Source: Actinacidiphila acidipaludis
Lineage (GTDB): Bacteria; Actinomycetota; Actinomycetes; Streptomycetales; Streptomycetaceae
Assembly: GCF_019890725.1 (NCBI RefSeq)
Contig: NZ_JAINZZ010000059.1
Location: 1-51,392, forward strand
DNA length: 51,392 nucleotides
Reading direction: 5' to 3'
The notes beneath the pieces are model-generated. The model was given only the letters and a program-made list of their open reading frames with translations, ran no database searches and was not told where the DNA came from. This document shows, in pieces, positions 12,385 through 20,843 of this stretch. How positions within the stretch are numbered: position 1 is the first letter of the stretch; every line of letters begins with the position of its first letter. Made by a program: the position numbers and the translations under genes.

Positions 12385-15105
12385 ATGGCCCCCCGTACGT
12401 CTGGCACCGCCAAGAAAGCCCCGGCGAAGCCTGCGGCGAAGAAGACCGCGGCGAAGAAGCCCGCGGCCAAGAGGCCTGCTCCCAGGCCGCCCGCGAAGAA
12501 GGCGGCGGCCAGACCCGCGCCCAAGCCGGTCCCGTCACCCACCAGCGGCCTGTACCGCATGGTGCGTGCCCTGTGGCTGGGACTGGCCCACGCCGTCGGG
12601 GCGGTCTTCCGGGGCATAGGGCGCGGCGCACGCGGCCTGGACCCCGCCCACCGCAAGGACGGACTGGCGCTGCTGCTGCTCGGCCTGACCCTGGTCGTGG
12701 CCGCCGGCACCTGGTCCAACCTGCACGGACCGGTCGGCGACCTCGTGCAGATGCTGGTGACCGGATCCTTCGGCCGCCTGGACCTGCTGGTGCCCTTCCT
12801 GCTCGGCGCGGTCGCGATCCGGCTGATGCGGCACCCGGAACAGCCCGAGGCCAACGGCCGGATCGTGATCGGCCTGTCCGCGCTGGTGATCGGCGCGCTC
12901 GGCCTGGTCCACCTGGCCTGCGGGGCGCCGAGCCGCGCCGAGGGCTCCCAGGCGCTCCGCGACGCCGGCGGCCTCATCGGCTGGGCGGCGGCCTCCCCGC
13001 TCACGTACACCGTCGGCGCGCCGCTGGCCGTGCCGCTGCTGCTGCTCTTCACCGTGTTCGGGCTGCTGGTCGTCACCGCCACCCCGGTCAACGCCATCCC
13101 GCAGCGGCTGCGCCAGGCCGGTACCCGCCTCGGGCTGTACGCGACCCCGCCGGACCCCGAGGCGGTGCCGCTGGAGGAGTTCTTCGACGAGGACGCCGCG
13201 GACGACCCGGGGACCGAGGAAGAGTCCCCGGTGCGCCGGGTCCCGCTGCGCTTCACCAAGTCCCCGGCGGAATCCGGCGCGGGGCCGTACGACGTCGACC
13301 GCGACGGCCCGATGGACGGCGACGCCGAGCCCAAGCCGCGCCGCCGCCCCAAGCGGCGGCCCGCGAACGCCGACGCCGGCGACGGCCCTGACGCGGTGGA
13401 CGTGGCCGCCGCCGCGGCCGCGGCGCTCGACGGCGCGGTGCTGCACGGCGTGCAGCCCTCACCGCTGGTGGCCGACCTCACCAGCCGGATGAAGAAGCAG
13501 GTGCCCGCCGCCCGCGGCGAGGACACCGGCGGCGCCGAGGGCTCCGTCCCCGACCTCACCAAGGCCGCGCCCGAACCCTCCGGCCAGCCGCTGCCGCCGC
13601 GCGCCGAACAGCTCCAGCTGTCCGGCGACATCACCTACGCCCTGCCCTCCCTGGACCTGCTGGAGCGCGGCGGCCCCGGCCGCACCCGCAGCGCGGCCAA
13701 CGACGCGGTGGTCGCCTCGCTCAGCCAGGTGTTCAAGGAGTTCAAGGTCGACGCCAGCGTCACCGGCTTCACCCGCGGGCCGACGGTCACCCGCTACGAG
13801 GTGGAGCTGGGCGCCGCGGTCAAGGTCGAGCGGATCACCGCCCTGGCCAAGAACATCGCCTACTCCGTCGCCAGCCCCGACGTGCGGATCATCAGCCCGA
13901 TCCCCGGCAAGTCCGCGGTCGGCATCGAGATCCCCAACAGCGACCGCGAGATGGTCAACCTCGGTGACGTGCTGCGCTCGGCCGAGGCCGCGGGCGAGGA
14001 GCACCCGATGACCGTCGCGCTCGGCAAGGACGTCGAGGGCGGCTACGTTCTGGCCAACATCGCCAAGATGCCGCACGTGCTGGTGGCCGGCGCCACCGGC
14101 TCCGGCAAGTCGTCCTGCATCAACTGCCTCATCACCTCGGTGATGGCCCGGGCCACCCCGGACGAGGTGCGGATGGTGCTGATCGACCCCAAGCGCGTCG
14201 AGCTCACCGCCTACGAGGGCATCCCGCACCTGATCACGCCCATCATCACCAACCCCAAGCGGGCCGCGGAGGCCCTGCAGTGGGTGGTGCGCGAGATGGA
14301 CCTGCGCTACGACGACCTCGCGGCCTACGGCTTCCGGCACATCGACGACTTCAACGCCGCGGTGCGCTCGGGGAAGGCCAAGACGCCCGAGGGCAGCGAA
14401 CGCGAGCTGTCGCCGTACCCGTACCTGCTGGTCATCGTGGACGAGCTGGCCGACCTGATGATGGTCGCGCCGCGCGACGTGGAGGACTCCATCGTCCGCA
14501 TCACCCAGCTCGCCCGGGCCGCCGGCATCCACCTGGTGCTCGCCACCCAGCGGCCCAGCGTCGACGTCGTCACCGGCCTGATCAAGGCCAATGTGCCCTC
14601 CCGGCTCGCCTTCGCCACCTCCTCGCTCGCCGACAGCCGCGTCATCCTCGACCAGCCCGGCGCCGAGAAGCTGATCGGCAAGGGCGACGGGCTGTTCCTG
14701 CCGATGGGCGCGAACAAGCCGATCCGCATGCAGGGCGCGTTCGTCACCGAGTCCGAGGTCGCCAAGGTCGTCGAGCACTGCAAGACCCAGCTGACCCCGA
14801 CCTACCGCTCGGACGTCACCGTCGGCAGCGGGCCGAAGAAGGAGATCGACGAGGAGATCGGCGACGACCTGGACCTGCTGTGCCAGGCCGCGGAGCTGGT
14901 CGTCTCCACGCAGTTCGGCTCCACCTCCATGCTCCAGCGCAAGCTGCGGGTGGGCTTCGCCAAGGCCGGCCGGCTGATGGACCTGATGGAGTCGCGCGGC
15001 ATCGTCGGTCCCAGCGAGGGCTCCAAGGCCCGCGACGTGCTGGTCAAGGCGGACGAGATCGACGGGGTCCTGGCCGTCATCCGCGGCGGCGAAGCGCCCG
15101 CCTGA
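12385..15105 (+). CDS. ftsK: FtsK/SpoIIIE DNA translocase
   Basis: The 906-residue protein begins with a Lys/Ala/Pro-rich basic tail (residues 1-60), then about four membrane segments (GLALLLLGLTLVVAAGTW, LVPFLLGAVAI, IGLSALVIGALGLVHLACG, PLAVPLLLLFTVFGLLVV). An acidic/low-complexity linker (260-420) leads to the RecA-like motor: Walker A GATGSGKSS near residue 569, Walker B LVIVDELADLMM, and the C-terminal winged-helix gamma domain (STSMLQRKLRVGFAKAGRLM) that reads KOPS-type sites. It sits at division septa, pumping chromosome DNA into spore compartments. Genes of rodZ-like and rimO function follow but are separated by a hairpin. Confidence 0.96.
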   Translation: MAPRTSGTAKKAPAKPAAKKTAAKKPAAKRPAPRPPAKKAAARPAPKPVPSPTSGLYRMVRALWLGLAHAVGAVFRGIGRGARGLDPAHRKDGLALLLLGLTLVVAAGTWSNLHGPVGDLVQMLVTGSFGRLDLLVPFLLGAVAIRLMRHPEQPEANGRIVIGLSALVIGALGLVHLACGAPSRAEGSQALRDAGGLIGWAAASPLTYTVGAPLAVPLLLLFTVFGLLVVTATPVNAIPQRLRQAGTRLGLYATPPDPEAVPLEEFFDEDAADDPGTEEESPVRRVPLRFTKSPAESGAGPYDVDRDGPMDGDAEPKPRRRPKRRPANADAGDGPDAVDVAAAAAAALDGAVLHGVQPSPLVADLTSRMKKQVPAARGEDTGGAEGSVPDLTKAAPEPSGQPLPPRAEQLQLSGDITYALPSLDLLERGGPGRTRSAANDAVVASLSQVFKEFKVDASVTGFTRGPTVTRYEVELGAAVKVERITALAKNIAYSVASPDVRIISPIPGKSAVGIEIPNSDREMVNLGDVLRSAEAAGEEHPMTVALGKDVEGGYVLANIAKMPHVLVAGATGSGKSSCINCLITSVMARATPDEVRMVLIDPKRVELTAYEGIPHLITPIITNPKRAAEALQWVVREMDLRYDDLAAYGFRHIDDFNAAVRSGKAKTPEGSERELSPYPYLLVIVDELADLMMVAPRDVEDSIVRITQLARAAGIHLVLATQRPSVDVVTGLIKANVPSRLAFATSSLADSRVILDQPGAEKLIGKGDGLFLPMGANKPIRMQGAFVTESEVAKVVEHCKTQLTPTYRSDVTVGSGPKKEIDEEIGDDLDLLCQAAELVVSTQFGSTSMLQRKLRVGFAKAGRLMDLMESRGIVGPSEGSKARDVLVKADEIDGVLAVIRGGEAPA

Positions 15106-15125
15106 CCGCGCGGTCCTGAAGGCGC

Positions 15126-15166
15126 CCTCCGACCACCCGGCCGATGGCCGGACTGATAGTCGGAGG
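15126..15166 (+). terminator. Two-tier hairpin after ftsK
   Basis: The outer stem CCTCCGAC (15126-15133) with GTCGGAGG (15159-15166) encloses an inner stem CCGGCC (15137-15142) with GGCCGG (15146-15151). There is no T-run, so termination is inferred from position 20 bases after the ftsK stop. Confidence 0.6.
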
Positions 15167-15388
15167 ATCTGTCAGCAGGTGTGCCGGACGGGTACGCGGG
15201 GCAAGTTCTGGGGCAACCGTTTCTCCGGCTCATACGTCAAGTTGTTACAGGGGACGATCCCGTCTCCGCCGCGTGGCAGAGCCTCAGCCCGTGTGGCGGA
15301 CAAAAACGGTCGCCCGCTTGCTCCCGCGTTTTCTCCCGCCCCTAGACTGAACTTCCAGCAGGTGGCTGCACGCTCGAAAGGCGCCCTC

Positions 15389-16195
15389 GTGTCCATCGGC
15401 AACTCGCCCTCCGACGACCGGCCTTCGGTCGGTCGCGCCCTCGCGCAGGCCCGCATCGAATCCGGGCTCTCCGTCGACGAGGTCAGCACCGTCACCAGGG
15501 TGCGCGTCCCGATCGTCCAGGCGATCGAGCAGGACGACTTCTCCCGGTGCGGCGGTGACGTGTATGCGCGCGGGCATATCCGATCGCTCGCCCGCGCCGT
15601 CGGACTCGATCCCGAGGACCTCGTCGAGCAGTACGCCGCCGAGCACGGCACGGCCACCCCGACCGTGACGGTGCCGCCGGTCTACCAGGCCGAGCGCCGC
15701 ATCAGGTCCGAACCGCGCCGGCCCAACTGGACGGCCGCGATGATCGCGGCGATCGTCGCCGTGATCGGCTTCGTCGGCTACACCGCCTTCAGCGGCGGAG
15801 GCAACAGCAAGCCCACGGCCGGAGCCACGTCCACCCCGACCGCCACCAAGGCCACCCCGAGCCGGACGCCGCAGAGCAACGGCGTGCCCAAGCCCCCGCC
15901 GGCGACCAACAGCGCCATCGCCGCGGCCCCGCCCGGGAAGGTGACGGTCAAGGTCACCGCCGCCGGCGGCACCAGCTGGATCCAGGCCACCGACAGCAAC
16001 GGCAAGCAGCTCTACCAGGACTCGCTGCGCAAGGGGCAGTCGATGACCTGGACCGACGACAAGAAGATCAAGCTCATCGTCGGCAACGCGGGCGCCGTGC
16101 AGCTCTTCGTGAACGGCAAGGACCTCGGCGCGGCCGGTACCGACGGCCAGGTCGTCCGCCTCACCTACACCCCCGGCGACCCGATCCAGGGGTGA
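15389..16195 (+). CDS. RodZ-like membrane protein: HTH_25 + TM + DUF4115
   Basis: The 268-residue protein carries an N-terminal RodZ-type helix-turn-helix (about 10-80; VGRALAQARIESGLSVDEVS, then GGDVYARGHIRSLARAVGLD), one membrane segment (about 115-135; AAMIAAIVAVIGFVGYTAF), a Thr/Pro-rich linker and a C-terminal DUF4115 beta domain (VTVKVTAAGGTSWIQATDSN, then VGNAGAVQLFVNGKDLG). RodZ links MreB to the cell envelope, and the C-terminal domain faces outside. GTG 15389 has GAAAGG 8 bases upstream. Upstream in-frame codons to 15179 show no conserved protein. It lies in the conserved ftsK-rimO interval. Confidence 0.85.
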   Translation: MSIGNSPSDDRPSVGRALAQARIESGLSVDEVSTVTRVRVPIVQAIEQDDFSRCGGDVYARGHIRSLARAVGLDPEDLVEQYAAEHGTATPTVTVPPVYQAERRIRSEPRRPNWTAAMIAAIVAVIGFVGYTAFSGGGNSKPTAGATSTPTATKATPSRTPQSNGVPKPPPATNSAIAAAPPGKVTVKVTAAGGTSWIQATDSNGKQLYQDSLRKGQSMTWTDDKKIKLIVGNAGAVQLFVNGKDLGAAGTDGQVVRLTYTPGDPIQG

Positions 16196-16310
16196 AAGCC
16201 CGGGAATGAGCGCTCACGGGTGAACCTCGCTGCGAGACCCGCCGAGGTCCGCGAGCGTGGCCGCCCGGGAGTGATCTACGGCACTCGTGCCGACGCAGGG
16301 AGCTGAGCTT

Positions 16311-16356
16311 CGCCTGAGCCCGCCTGGAGCCCCCGCGCTCCGGGCGGGCTCAGGCG
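16311..16356 (+). terminator. Strong hairpin between the rodZ-like gene and rimO
   Basis: Perfect 14-bp arms (CGCCTGAGCCCGCC at 16311-16324; its complement at 16343-16356) enclose a nested GGAGC/GCTCC stem. There is no T-run. It lies 58 bases before the rimO start, so it would end the upstream transcript. Confidence 0.7.
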
Positions 16357-16413
16357 TGCCGGGGGGTCCGCGGCGCCGGGGGCGGTGACCAGGCACCCGG
16401 TAGTCTGGGCACC

Positions 16414-18123
16414 ATGCCAGAACCCCGTACCGTCGCTCTCGTCACGCTCGGCTGCGCTCGCAATGAGGTGGACTCCGAGGAACTCGCCGGCCGGCTGGCG
16501 GCGGACGGCTGGCAGCTCGTCGACGACGCCTCCGACGCCGACGTGGCCGTGGTCAATACCTGCGGCTTCGTCGAAGCGGCCAAGAAGGACTCCGTCGACG
16601 CGCTGCTGGAGGCCAACGACCTCAAGAACCAGGGCCGTACACAGGCCGTGGTGGCCGTCGGCTGCATGGCCGAGCGGTACGGCAAGGAGCTCGCCGAGGC
16701 GCTGCCCGAAGCCGACGGCGTCCTCGGCTTCGACGACTACGCCGACATCTCCGACCGCCTGCGGACGATCCTCAGCGGCGGCGTCCACGCCCCGCACACC
16801 CCGCGCGACCGGCGCAAGCTGCTGCCGATCAGCCCGGCCGAGCGGCAGGGCGCCGCAGGGGTGGCGCTGCCCGGGCACGGGCAGGGAGTCGCGGGCTCGG
16901 CCGACCCCGCGGGGCTCATCCCCGACGCGGACGGCGGCGCCGGCGCGACGGAGTTCGTGGCGGCGCCGGTGGATCTGCCGGAGGGCGTCGCCCCCGCCTC
17001 GGGCCCGCGCGCGCCGCTGCGCCGCCGGCTGGAGTCGGGGCCGGTCGCCTCGGTGAAGCTCGCCTCCGGCTGCGACCGCCGTTGCAGCTTCTGCGCGATC
17101 CCGTCCTTCCGCGGCTCCTTCATCTCCCGCCGCCCCTCCGACGTCCTCGGCGAGACCCGCTGGCTCGCCGAGCAGGGCGTCCGCGAGGTCATGCTGGTCA
17201 GCGAGAACAACACCTCCTACGGCAAGGACCTCGGCGACCTGCGGCTGCTGGAGACGCTGCTGCCCGAGCTGGCCGCGGTCGACGGCATCGAGCGCGTGCG
17301 GGTCAGCTACCTGCAGCCCGCAGAGATGCGCCCCGGCCTGATCGACGCGCTGACCTCGACGCCCGGGGTCGTGCCCTACTTCGACCTGTCCTTCCAGCAC
17401 TCCGCGCCCGCCGTGCTGCGCGCGATGCGCCGGTTCGGCGACACCGACCGCTTCCTGGAACTGCTCGACACCATCCGCGGCAAGGCCCCCGAGGCGGGCG
17501 TCCGGTCCAACTTCATCGTCGGCTTCCCCGGCGAGACGGAGGAGGACCTCGCCGAGCTGGAGCGCTTCCTGACCTCCGCGCGGCTCGACGCCATCGGTGT
17601 GTTCGGCTACTCCGACGAGGACGGCACCGAGGCCGCGACCTACGAGAACAAGCTCGACGAGGACGTGGTCGCCGCCCGCCTGGCCCGGGTCTCGCGGCTG
17701 GCCGAGGAGCTGACCGCCCAGCGGGCCGAGGAGCGCGTCGGCAGCACCGTGCGGGTCCTGGTCGAGGCCGTGGACGAGGAGACCGGCGAGGTCATCGGCC
17801 GCGCCGACCACCAGGCGCCGGAGACCGACGGCCAGGTCGTGCTGACGGACGCGGGCGGCTGGTGGGAGCCGGCGCCCGGCGTGTTCGTCACCGCCCGGGT
17901 CACCGGGACCGAGGGCGTGGACCTGATCGCCGAGCCGCTGGCCGTCGAAGAGGGCGGCAGGGACGCCGGTGACGGCGCCGCGGACGCCGCGGTGCTCGCG
18001 GCGGTAGTGCCGGCCGAGCGCGGCGAGGCAGCGGATCTGCCGGCGGGCGTCGGCGTCCCGGCGGGACCCGATGTGCCCGCGGGCACTGATGCGCCCGAGG
18101 GCGCCGAGGCGGTGGCCAGATGA
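16414..18123 (+). CDS. rimO: RimO: ribosomal protein S12 methylthiotransferase
   Basis: The 569-residue radical-SAM enzyme adds a methylthio group to an Asp of ribosomal protein S12. The UPF0004 domain (1-120) holds the first cluster cysteines (LGCARNEVDSEE, NTCGFV, VGCMAERYG). The radical-SAM CxxxCxxC is Cys220, Cys224 and Cys227 (SGCDRRCSFCAIPSFRG), followed by FIVGFPGETEEDL and a TRAM domain. Two oddities are visible: a Gly/Ala/Pro insert of roughly 65 residues between the first two domains (about 145-210), and an Ala/Pro-rich tail of about 60 residues with a repeated PAG pattern. Its last codons overlap pgsA (ATGA), so the two genes are translationally coupled. Confidence 0.95.
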   Translation: MPEPRTVALVTLGCARNEVDSEELAGRLAADGWQLVDDASDADVAVVNTCGFVEAAKKDSVDALLEANDLKNQGRTQAVVAVGCMAERYGKELAEALPEADGVLGFDDYADISDRLRTILSGGVHAPHTPRDRRKLLPISPAERQGAAGVALPGHGQGVAGSADPAGLIPDADGGAGATEFVAAPVDLPEGVAPASGPRAPLRRRLESGPVASVKLASGCDRRCSFCAIPSFRGSFISRRPSDVLGETRWLAEQGVREVMLVSENNTSYGKDLGDLRLLETLLPELAAVDGIERVRVSYLQPAEMRPGLIDALTSTPGVVPYFDLSFQHSAPAVLRAMRRFGDTDRFLELLDTIRGKAPEAGVRSNFIVGFPGETEEDLAELERFLTSARLDAIGVFGYSDEDGTEAATYENKLDEDVVAARLARVSRLAEELTAQRAEERVGSTVRVLVEAVDEETGEVIGRADHQAPETDGQVVLTDAGGWWEPAPGVFVTARVTGTEGVDLIAEPLAVEEGGRDAGDGAADAAVLAAVVPAERGEAADLPAGVGVPAGPDVPAGTDAPEGAEAVAR

Positions 18124-18881
18124 CGGAAGCCCCGGCCTCGCCCCCCTCGGCCCCCGGCCAGGTCGGCCGGCCCGAGGGGTCCGAGCCCGGACTGTGGAAC
18201 GTCGCCAACCTGCTGACGATGATCAGGCTGCTGCTGGTCCCCGGCTTCGTGCTGCTGCTGGTCCACGGCGACGGTCACGACCCCGCCTGGCGGTCCTTCG
18301 CCTGGGCGGCGTTCGCCGTCGCCATGATCACCGACCTCTTCGACGGTGAGCTGGCCCGCCGGTACGGCCTGGTCACCGACTTCGGCAAGATCGCCGACCC
18401 GATCGCGGACAAGGCGATCATGGGCGCGGCCCTCATCGGCCTGTCCGGGCTGGGCGACCTGCCGTGGTGGGTCACCATCGTCATCCTGGTGCGCGAGGTC
18501 GGCATCACCCTGATGCGGTTCTGGGTGATCCGGCACGGGGTGATTCCGGCCAGCCGCGGCGGCAAGCTCAAGACGCTCACGCAGGGCGTGGCCGTCGGCA
18601 TGTACATCCTGGCGCTCACCGGCCCGCTGGCTTCGATCCGGGCTTGGCTGATGGGGATCGCGGTCGTGCTGACCGTGGCCACCGGCCTGGACTACGTGCG
18701 GCAGGCCGTCGTGCTGCGGCGCGCCGGGCTGGCGGCCCAGGCGCGGATGCGGGTGGAGGCTCCGGCAGCCGAGGCAGCCAAGGAAGCCAAGGAAGCCAAC
18801 GACGGCAAGGAAGCCCGGGATGCCCGGGAAGCCCGGGATGCCCGGGAGGCCCGGGAGCGGGCCCAGGGGCACGGGGTATGA
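18120..18881 (+). CDS. pgsA: PgsA-type CDP-diacylglycerol--glycerol-3-phosphate phosphatidyltransferase
   Basis: The 253-residue membrane enzyme makes phosphatidylglycerol-phosphate from CDP-diacylglycerol. The CDP-alcohol phosphotransferase signature D-G-x2-A-R-x8-G-x3-D-x3-D starts at Asp75 (DGELARRYGLVTDFGKIADP). About five or six hydrophobic helices are seen (LLLVPGFVLLLV, WWVTIVILVREVGITLM, GVAVGMYILALTG, MGIAVVLTVATG). The C-terminal 40 residues are a charged Ala/Glu/Arg tail built from a repeated AREARD unit, encoded by 18-bp DNA repeats (about 18810-18860). Start ATG 18120 overlaps the rimO stop, and its own stop overlaps cinA. Confidence 0.93.
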   Translation: MTEAPASPPSAPGQVGRPEGSEPGLWNVANLLTMIRLLLVPGFVLLLVHGDGHDPAWRSFAWAAFAVAMITDLFDGELARRYGLVTDFGKIADPIADKAIMGAALIGLSGLGDLPWWVTIVILVREVGITLMRFWVIRHGVIPASRGGKLKTLTQGVAVGMYILALTGPLASIRAWLMGIAVVLTVATGLDYVRQAVVLRRAGLAAQARMRVEAPAAEAAKEAKEANDGKEARDAREARDAREARERAQGHGV

Positions 18882-19438
18882 CCGACGGCGGGGAGACGGC
18901 GCCCGCGGCGCCGGAAGCCGGCAGCGGCGCCGCGGAGGTCCTGCGGCTGCTGGAGGACGCCGGATGGACACTCGCCGTCGCGGAGTCGCTCACCGGGGGA
19001 CTGGTGGCCGCGGAGATCGCCTCGGTGCCGGGCGCGTCGCGCAGCTTCCGCGGGTCGGTGACGGCCTACGCGACCGACGTCAAGCATCTGGTGCTCGGGG
19101 TCGACGCCGGCTTGCTGGCCGCTCGCGGCGCGGTGGACCCGGACGTCGCCCGAAACATGGCCGAAGGCGTGCGGGATCGTCTGGTGGCCGACTGGGGCGT
19201 CTCCACCACCGGGGTGGCCGGACCGGACCCGCAGGACGGAAAGCCGGTGGGCACCGTGTTCGTCGCCGTCGCAGGTCCGGCCGGGACCGAGGTGCGGGCA
19301 CTCGAACTGAGTGGTGACCGTGCCGCGATCCGTACCGCTTCCGTGGCCGCCGTTCTGGATCTGCTCACGGCGGAGCTGAGAAGGAGTACGGTGGCGGGTC
19401 CGGGGTCCGCCGAGGCTCCCGGACAACGTTCCTGGTAG
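18878..19438 (+). CDS. cinA: CinA C-terminal domain protein: nicotinamide-nucleotide amidohydrolase
   Basis: The 186-residue protein is a stand-alone CinA C-terminal (PncC) domain with no N-terminal MoCF-like part. Its motifs are LAVAESLTGGLVAAEIASVP, SFRGSVTAYATDVKHLVLGV and WGVSTTGVAGPDPQDGKPVG. PncC deamidates nicotinamide mononucleotide to nicotinate mononucleotide for pyridine-nucleotide salvage. ATG 18878 overlaps the pgsA stop (ATGA), the third gene in this coupled series. The 152 bp after it hold a possible small ORF and the clgR start. Confidence 0.92.
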   Translation: MTDGGETAPAAPEAGSGAAEVLRLLEDAGWTLAVAESLTGGLVAAEIASVPGASRSFRGSVTAYATDVKHLVLGVDAGLLAARGAVDPDVARNMAEGVRDRLVADWGVSTTGVAGPDPQDGKPVGTVFVAVAGPAGTEVRALELSGDRAAIRTASVAAVLDLLTAELRRSTVAGPGSAEAPGQRSW

Positions 19439-19480
19439 GAGTCCGGGGGCGAGGCATAGGGAAGAAGACGGGGGGTAGCG

Positions 19481-19594
19481 ATGTTTGCAGCCCTGAGTGA
19501 ACACGTCTTTGCTCCCCGCACGGCCGGTGCCCGAGGCGGTACGGTGGGGCGAGAAGGATGCGGTTTCGCGGTCCGAGGAGGGAGCCACCGATGA
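19481..19594 (+). CDS. Possible 37-residue leader ORF coupled to clgR
   Basis: An ATG preceded by GGGGGG (about 5 bases away) opens a 37-codon frame starting MFAALSEHVFAPRTAG, whose TGA overlaps the clgR ATG by the same ATGA arrangement used elsewhere here. Its first codons (TTT, GCA, AGT, GAA, TTT, GCT) are unlike the strong GC3 bias of neighbours, so it may be a regulatory upstream ORF rather than a protein gene, or promoter DNA that is open by chance. Confidence 0.3.
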   Translation: MFAALSEHVFAPRTAGARGGTVGREGCGFAVRGGSHR

Positions 19595-19983
19595 TCCTGC
19601 TCCGTCGCCTGCTTGGTGACGTGCTGCGTCGGCAGCGCCAGCGCCAGGGCCGCACCTTGCGTGAGGTCTCCTCGTCGGCTCGGGTCTCGCTCGGGTACCT
19701 CTCGGAGGTCGAGCGGGGGCAGAAGGAGGCGTCCTCCGAACTGCTGTCGGCCATCTGCGACGCGCTGGACGTGCCGATGTCCGAGGTGATGCGCGAGGTC
19801 AGCGACGACCTGTCGCTCGCTGAGCTCTCGCAGTCGGCTGCCGCCGAGACCGCTGCCGCCCCGATGCGGCCGCTGCTGGGCGCGGTCACCTCCGTCACCT
19901 CTGTGACGTCCACGCCGGACGAACGCATCACGATCAAGGCGCCCAAGAAGTCCGCCGAGGCGGTCGACGTCGTCGCTGCCTGA
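19591..19983 (+). CDS. clgR: ClgR-type XRE-family transcriptional regulator
   Basis: The 130-residue protein has a Cro/cI helix-turn-helix at residues 10-65 (LGDVLRRQRQRQGRTLREVS, SLGYLSEVERGQKEASSELL, ICDALDVPMSEVM) and a flexible C-terminus. ClgR activates clpP1P2, lon and other protease genes in actinobacteria and is itself degraded by Clp; its last residues (VDVVAA) are a typical Clp-type degron of small hydrophobic residues. The position next to pgsA-cinA matches the mycobacterial clgR-pgsA3 order. GAGGAGGGAG precedes ATG 19591; the upstream ATG 19558 has no such site. A terminator follows 31 bases later. Confidence 0.85.
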   Translation: MILLRRLLGDVLRRQRQRQGRTLREVSSSARVSLGYLSEVERGQKEASSELLSAICDALDVPMSEVMREVSDDLSLAELSQSAAAETAAAPMRPLLGAVTSVTSVTSTPDERITIKAPKKSAEAVDVVAA

Positions 19984-20014
19984 TCGGTACGCGGCCTGAC
20001 CTGCATGTGCGTGA

Positions 20015-20050
20015 CGGCCCCGAACCGGGATTGCTCCCGGTTCGGGGCCG
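20015..20050 (+). terminator. Terminator after clgR
   Basis: Perfect 16-bp arms (CGGCCCCGAACCGGGA at 20015-20030, complement at 20035-20050) with a TTGC loop, followed by TTCTGCT. Confidence 0.88.
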
Positions 20051-20127
20051 TTCTGCTGGTCCGCGCATTGGTCCCTCCGATGGACGTCTCTCTGCGTGCA
20101 TCCATGGCCTGAGCTTGCTTTTGCCAT

Positions 20128-20151
20128 GTGTACGCGACGGGGGCAGGGTAG
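20128..20151 (+). promoter_or_regulatory. Candidate SigB-like promoter of the dps gene
   Basis: GTGT, 14 bases, then GGGTAG approaches the Streptomyces SigB consensus GNNT-N14-16-GGGTAC/T, with the last base different. It lies 117 bases before the dps start. A stress-sigma promoter would fit a Dps gene, but the match is short. Confidence 0.3.
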
Positions 20152-20267
20152 GCGATGAAGGTCAGCGAAGATCGAACCGCCGCAGAGCGGGACGAACCCC
20201 CGGACCGATCACCCCGGGCGCCGGATCCGTCCCGCCGGTCGGCGGCCGAGCGCGAGGAGTGAAGCGC

Positions 20268-20738
20268 ATGACCGTCGTCAAGAGCCCCCTGCACGATGCC
20301 GCCCGGAAGACCGTCGGAGATGCCCTGCAGGGCGCCCTGGTCGATCTGATCGATCTGTCCCTGCTGGCCAAGCAGGTGCACTGGAACGTCATCGGTCCGC
20401 GCTTCCGGTCCATCCACCTCCAGCTCGACGAAGTGGTGGACACCGCCCGCCTCGCCTCGGACACCGTGGCCGAGCGGGCCTCGGCGATAGGCGTCAGCCC
20501 CGACGGCCGGGCCGGAACCGTCTCCAAGAGCAGCGGCATCGACGCCGTGACGGACGGCTGGGTCAAGGACGCCGAGGTCGTGGAGGTCATGGTCACGGCG
20601 CTCGACGCGGTCATCACCCGAATGAGGGAACGTATCGCCGCCACCGACGAACCCGACCCCGTCACCCAGGACATCCTCATCGGCATCACGGCGGACCTGG
20701 AGAAGTTCCACTGGATGTTCCAGGCCGAGAACGTCTGA
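20268..20738 (+). CDS. dpsB: Dps-family DNA-binding ferritin
   Basis: The 156-residue protein is a Dps/ferritin-like four-helix bundle. The intersubunit ferroxidase set His38, His50 and Asp54 is intact (AKQVHWNVIGPRFRSIHLQL), and the ending DLEKFHWMFQAE is family-typical. Dps dodecamers oxidise iron with peroxide and protect or compact the nucleoid. It has only a short N-terminal extension and no C-terminal tail, so strong DNA binding is not assured. GAGGAG lies 8 bases before ATG 20268. The symbol is by synteny with the S. coelicolor copy near clgR; three dps paralogues exist in that genus. Confidence 0.85.
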   Translation: MTVVKSPLHDAARKTVGDALQGALVDLIDLSLLAKQVHWNVIGPRFRSIHLQLDEVVDTARLASDTVAERASAIGVSPDGRAGTVSKSSGIDAVTDGWVKDAEVVEVMVTALDAVITRMRERIAATDEPDPVTQDILIGITADLEKFHWMFQAENV

Positions 20739-20843
20739 CGGCGGACCGACCCGCGACGACCCGCACCCCACACCGGGCCGAATCCGCCGGCCGACGAGCC
20801 GGACCGCGTGGTGCGACCTTCTCGGGGACCCATGGAGGCGGCG

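Noticed and set aside
19995..20008. 14-bp identity CCTGACCTGCATGT with 44426-44439 as a possible attachment duplication
   Set aside because: A few 14-bp matches are expected by chance in 51 kb, and 19995 lies beside the clgR terminator, unrelated to the element.
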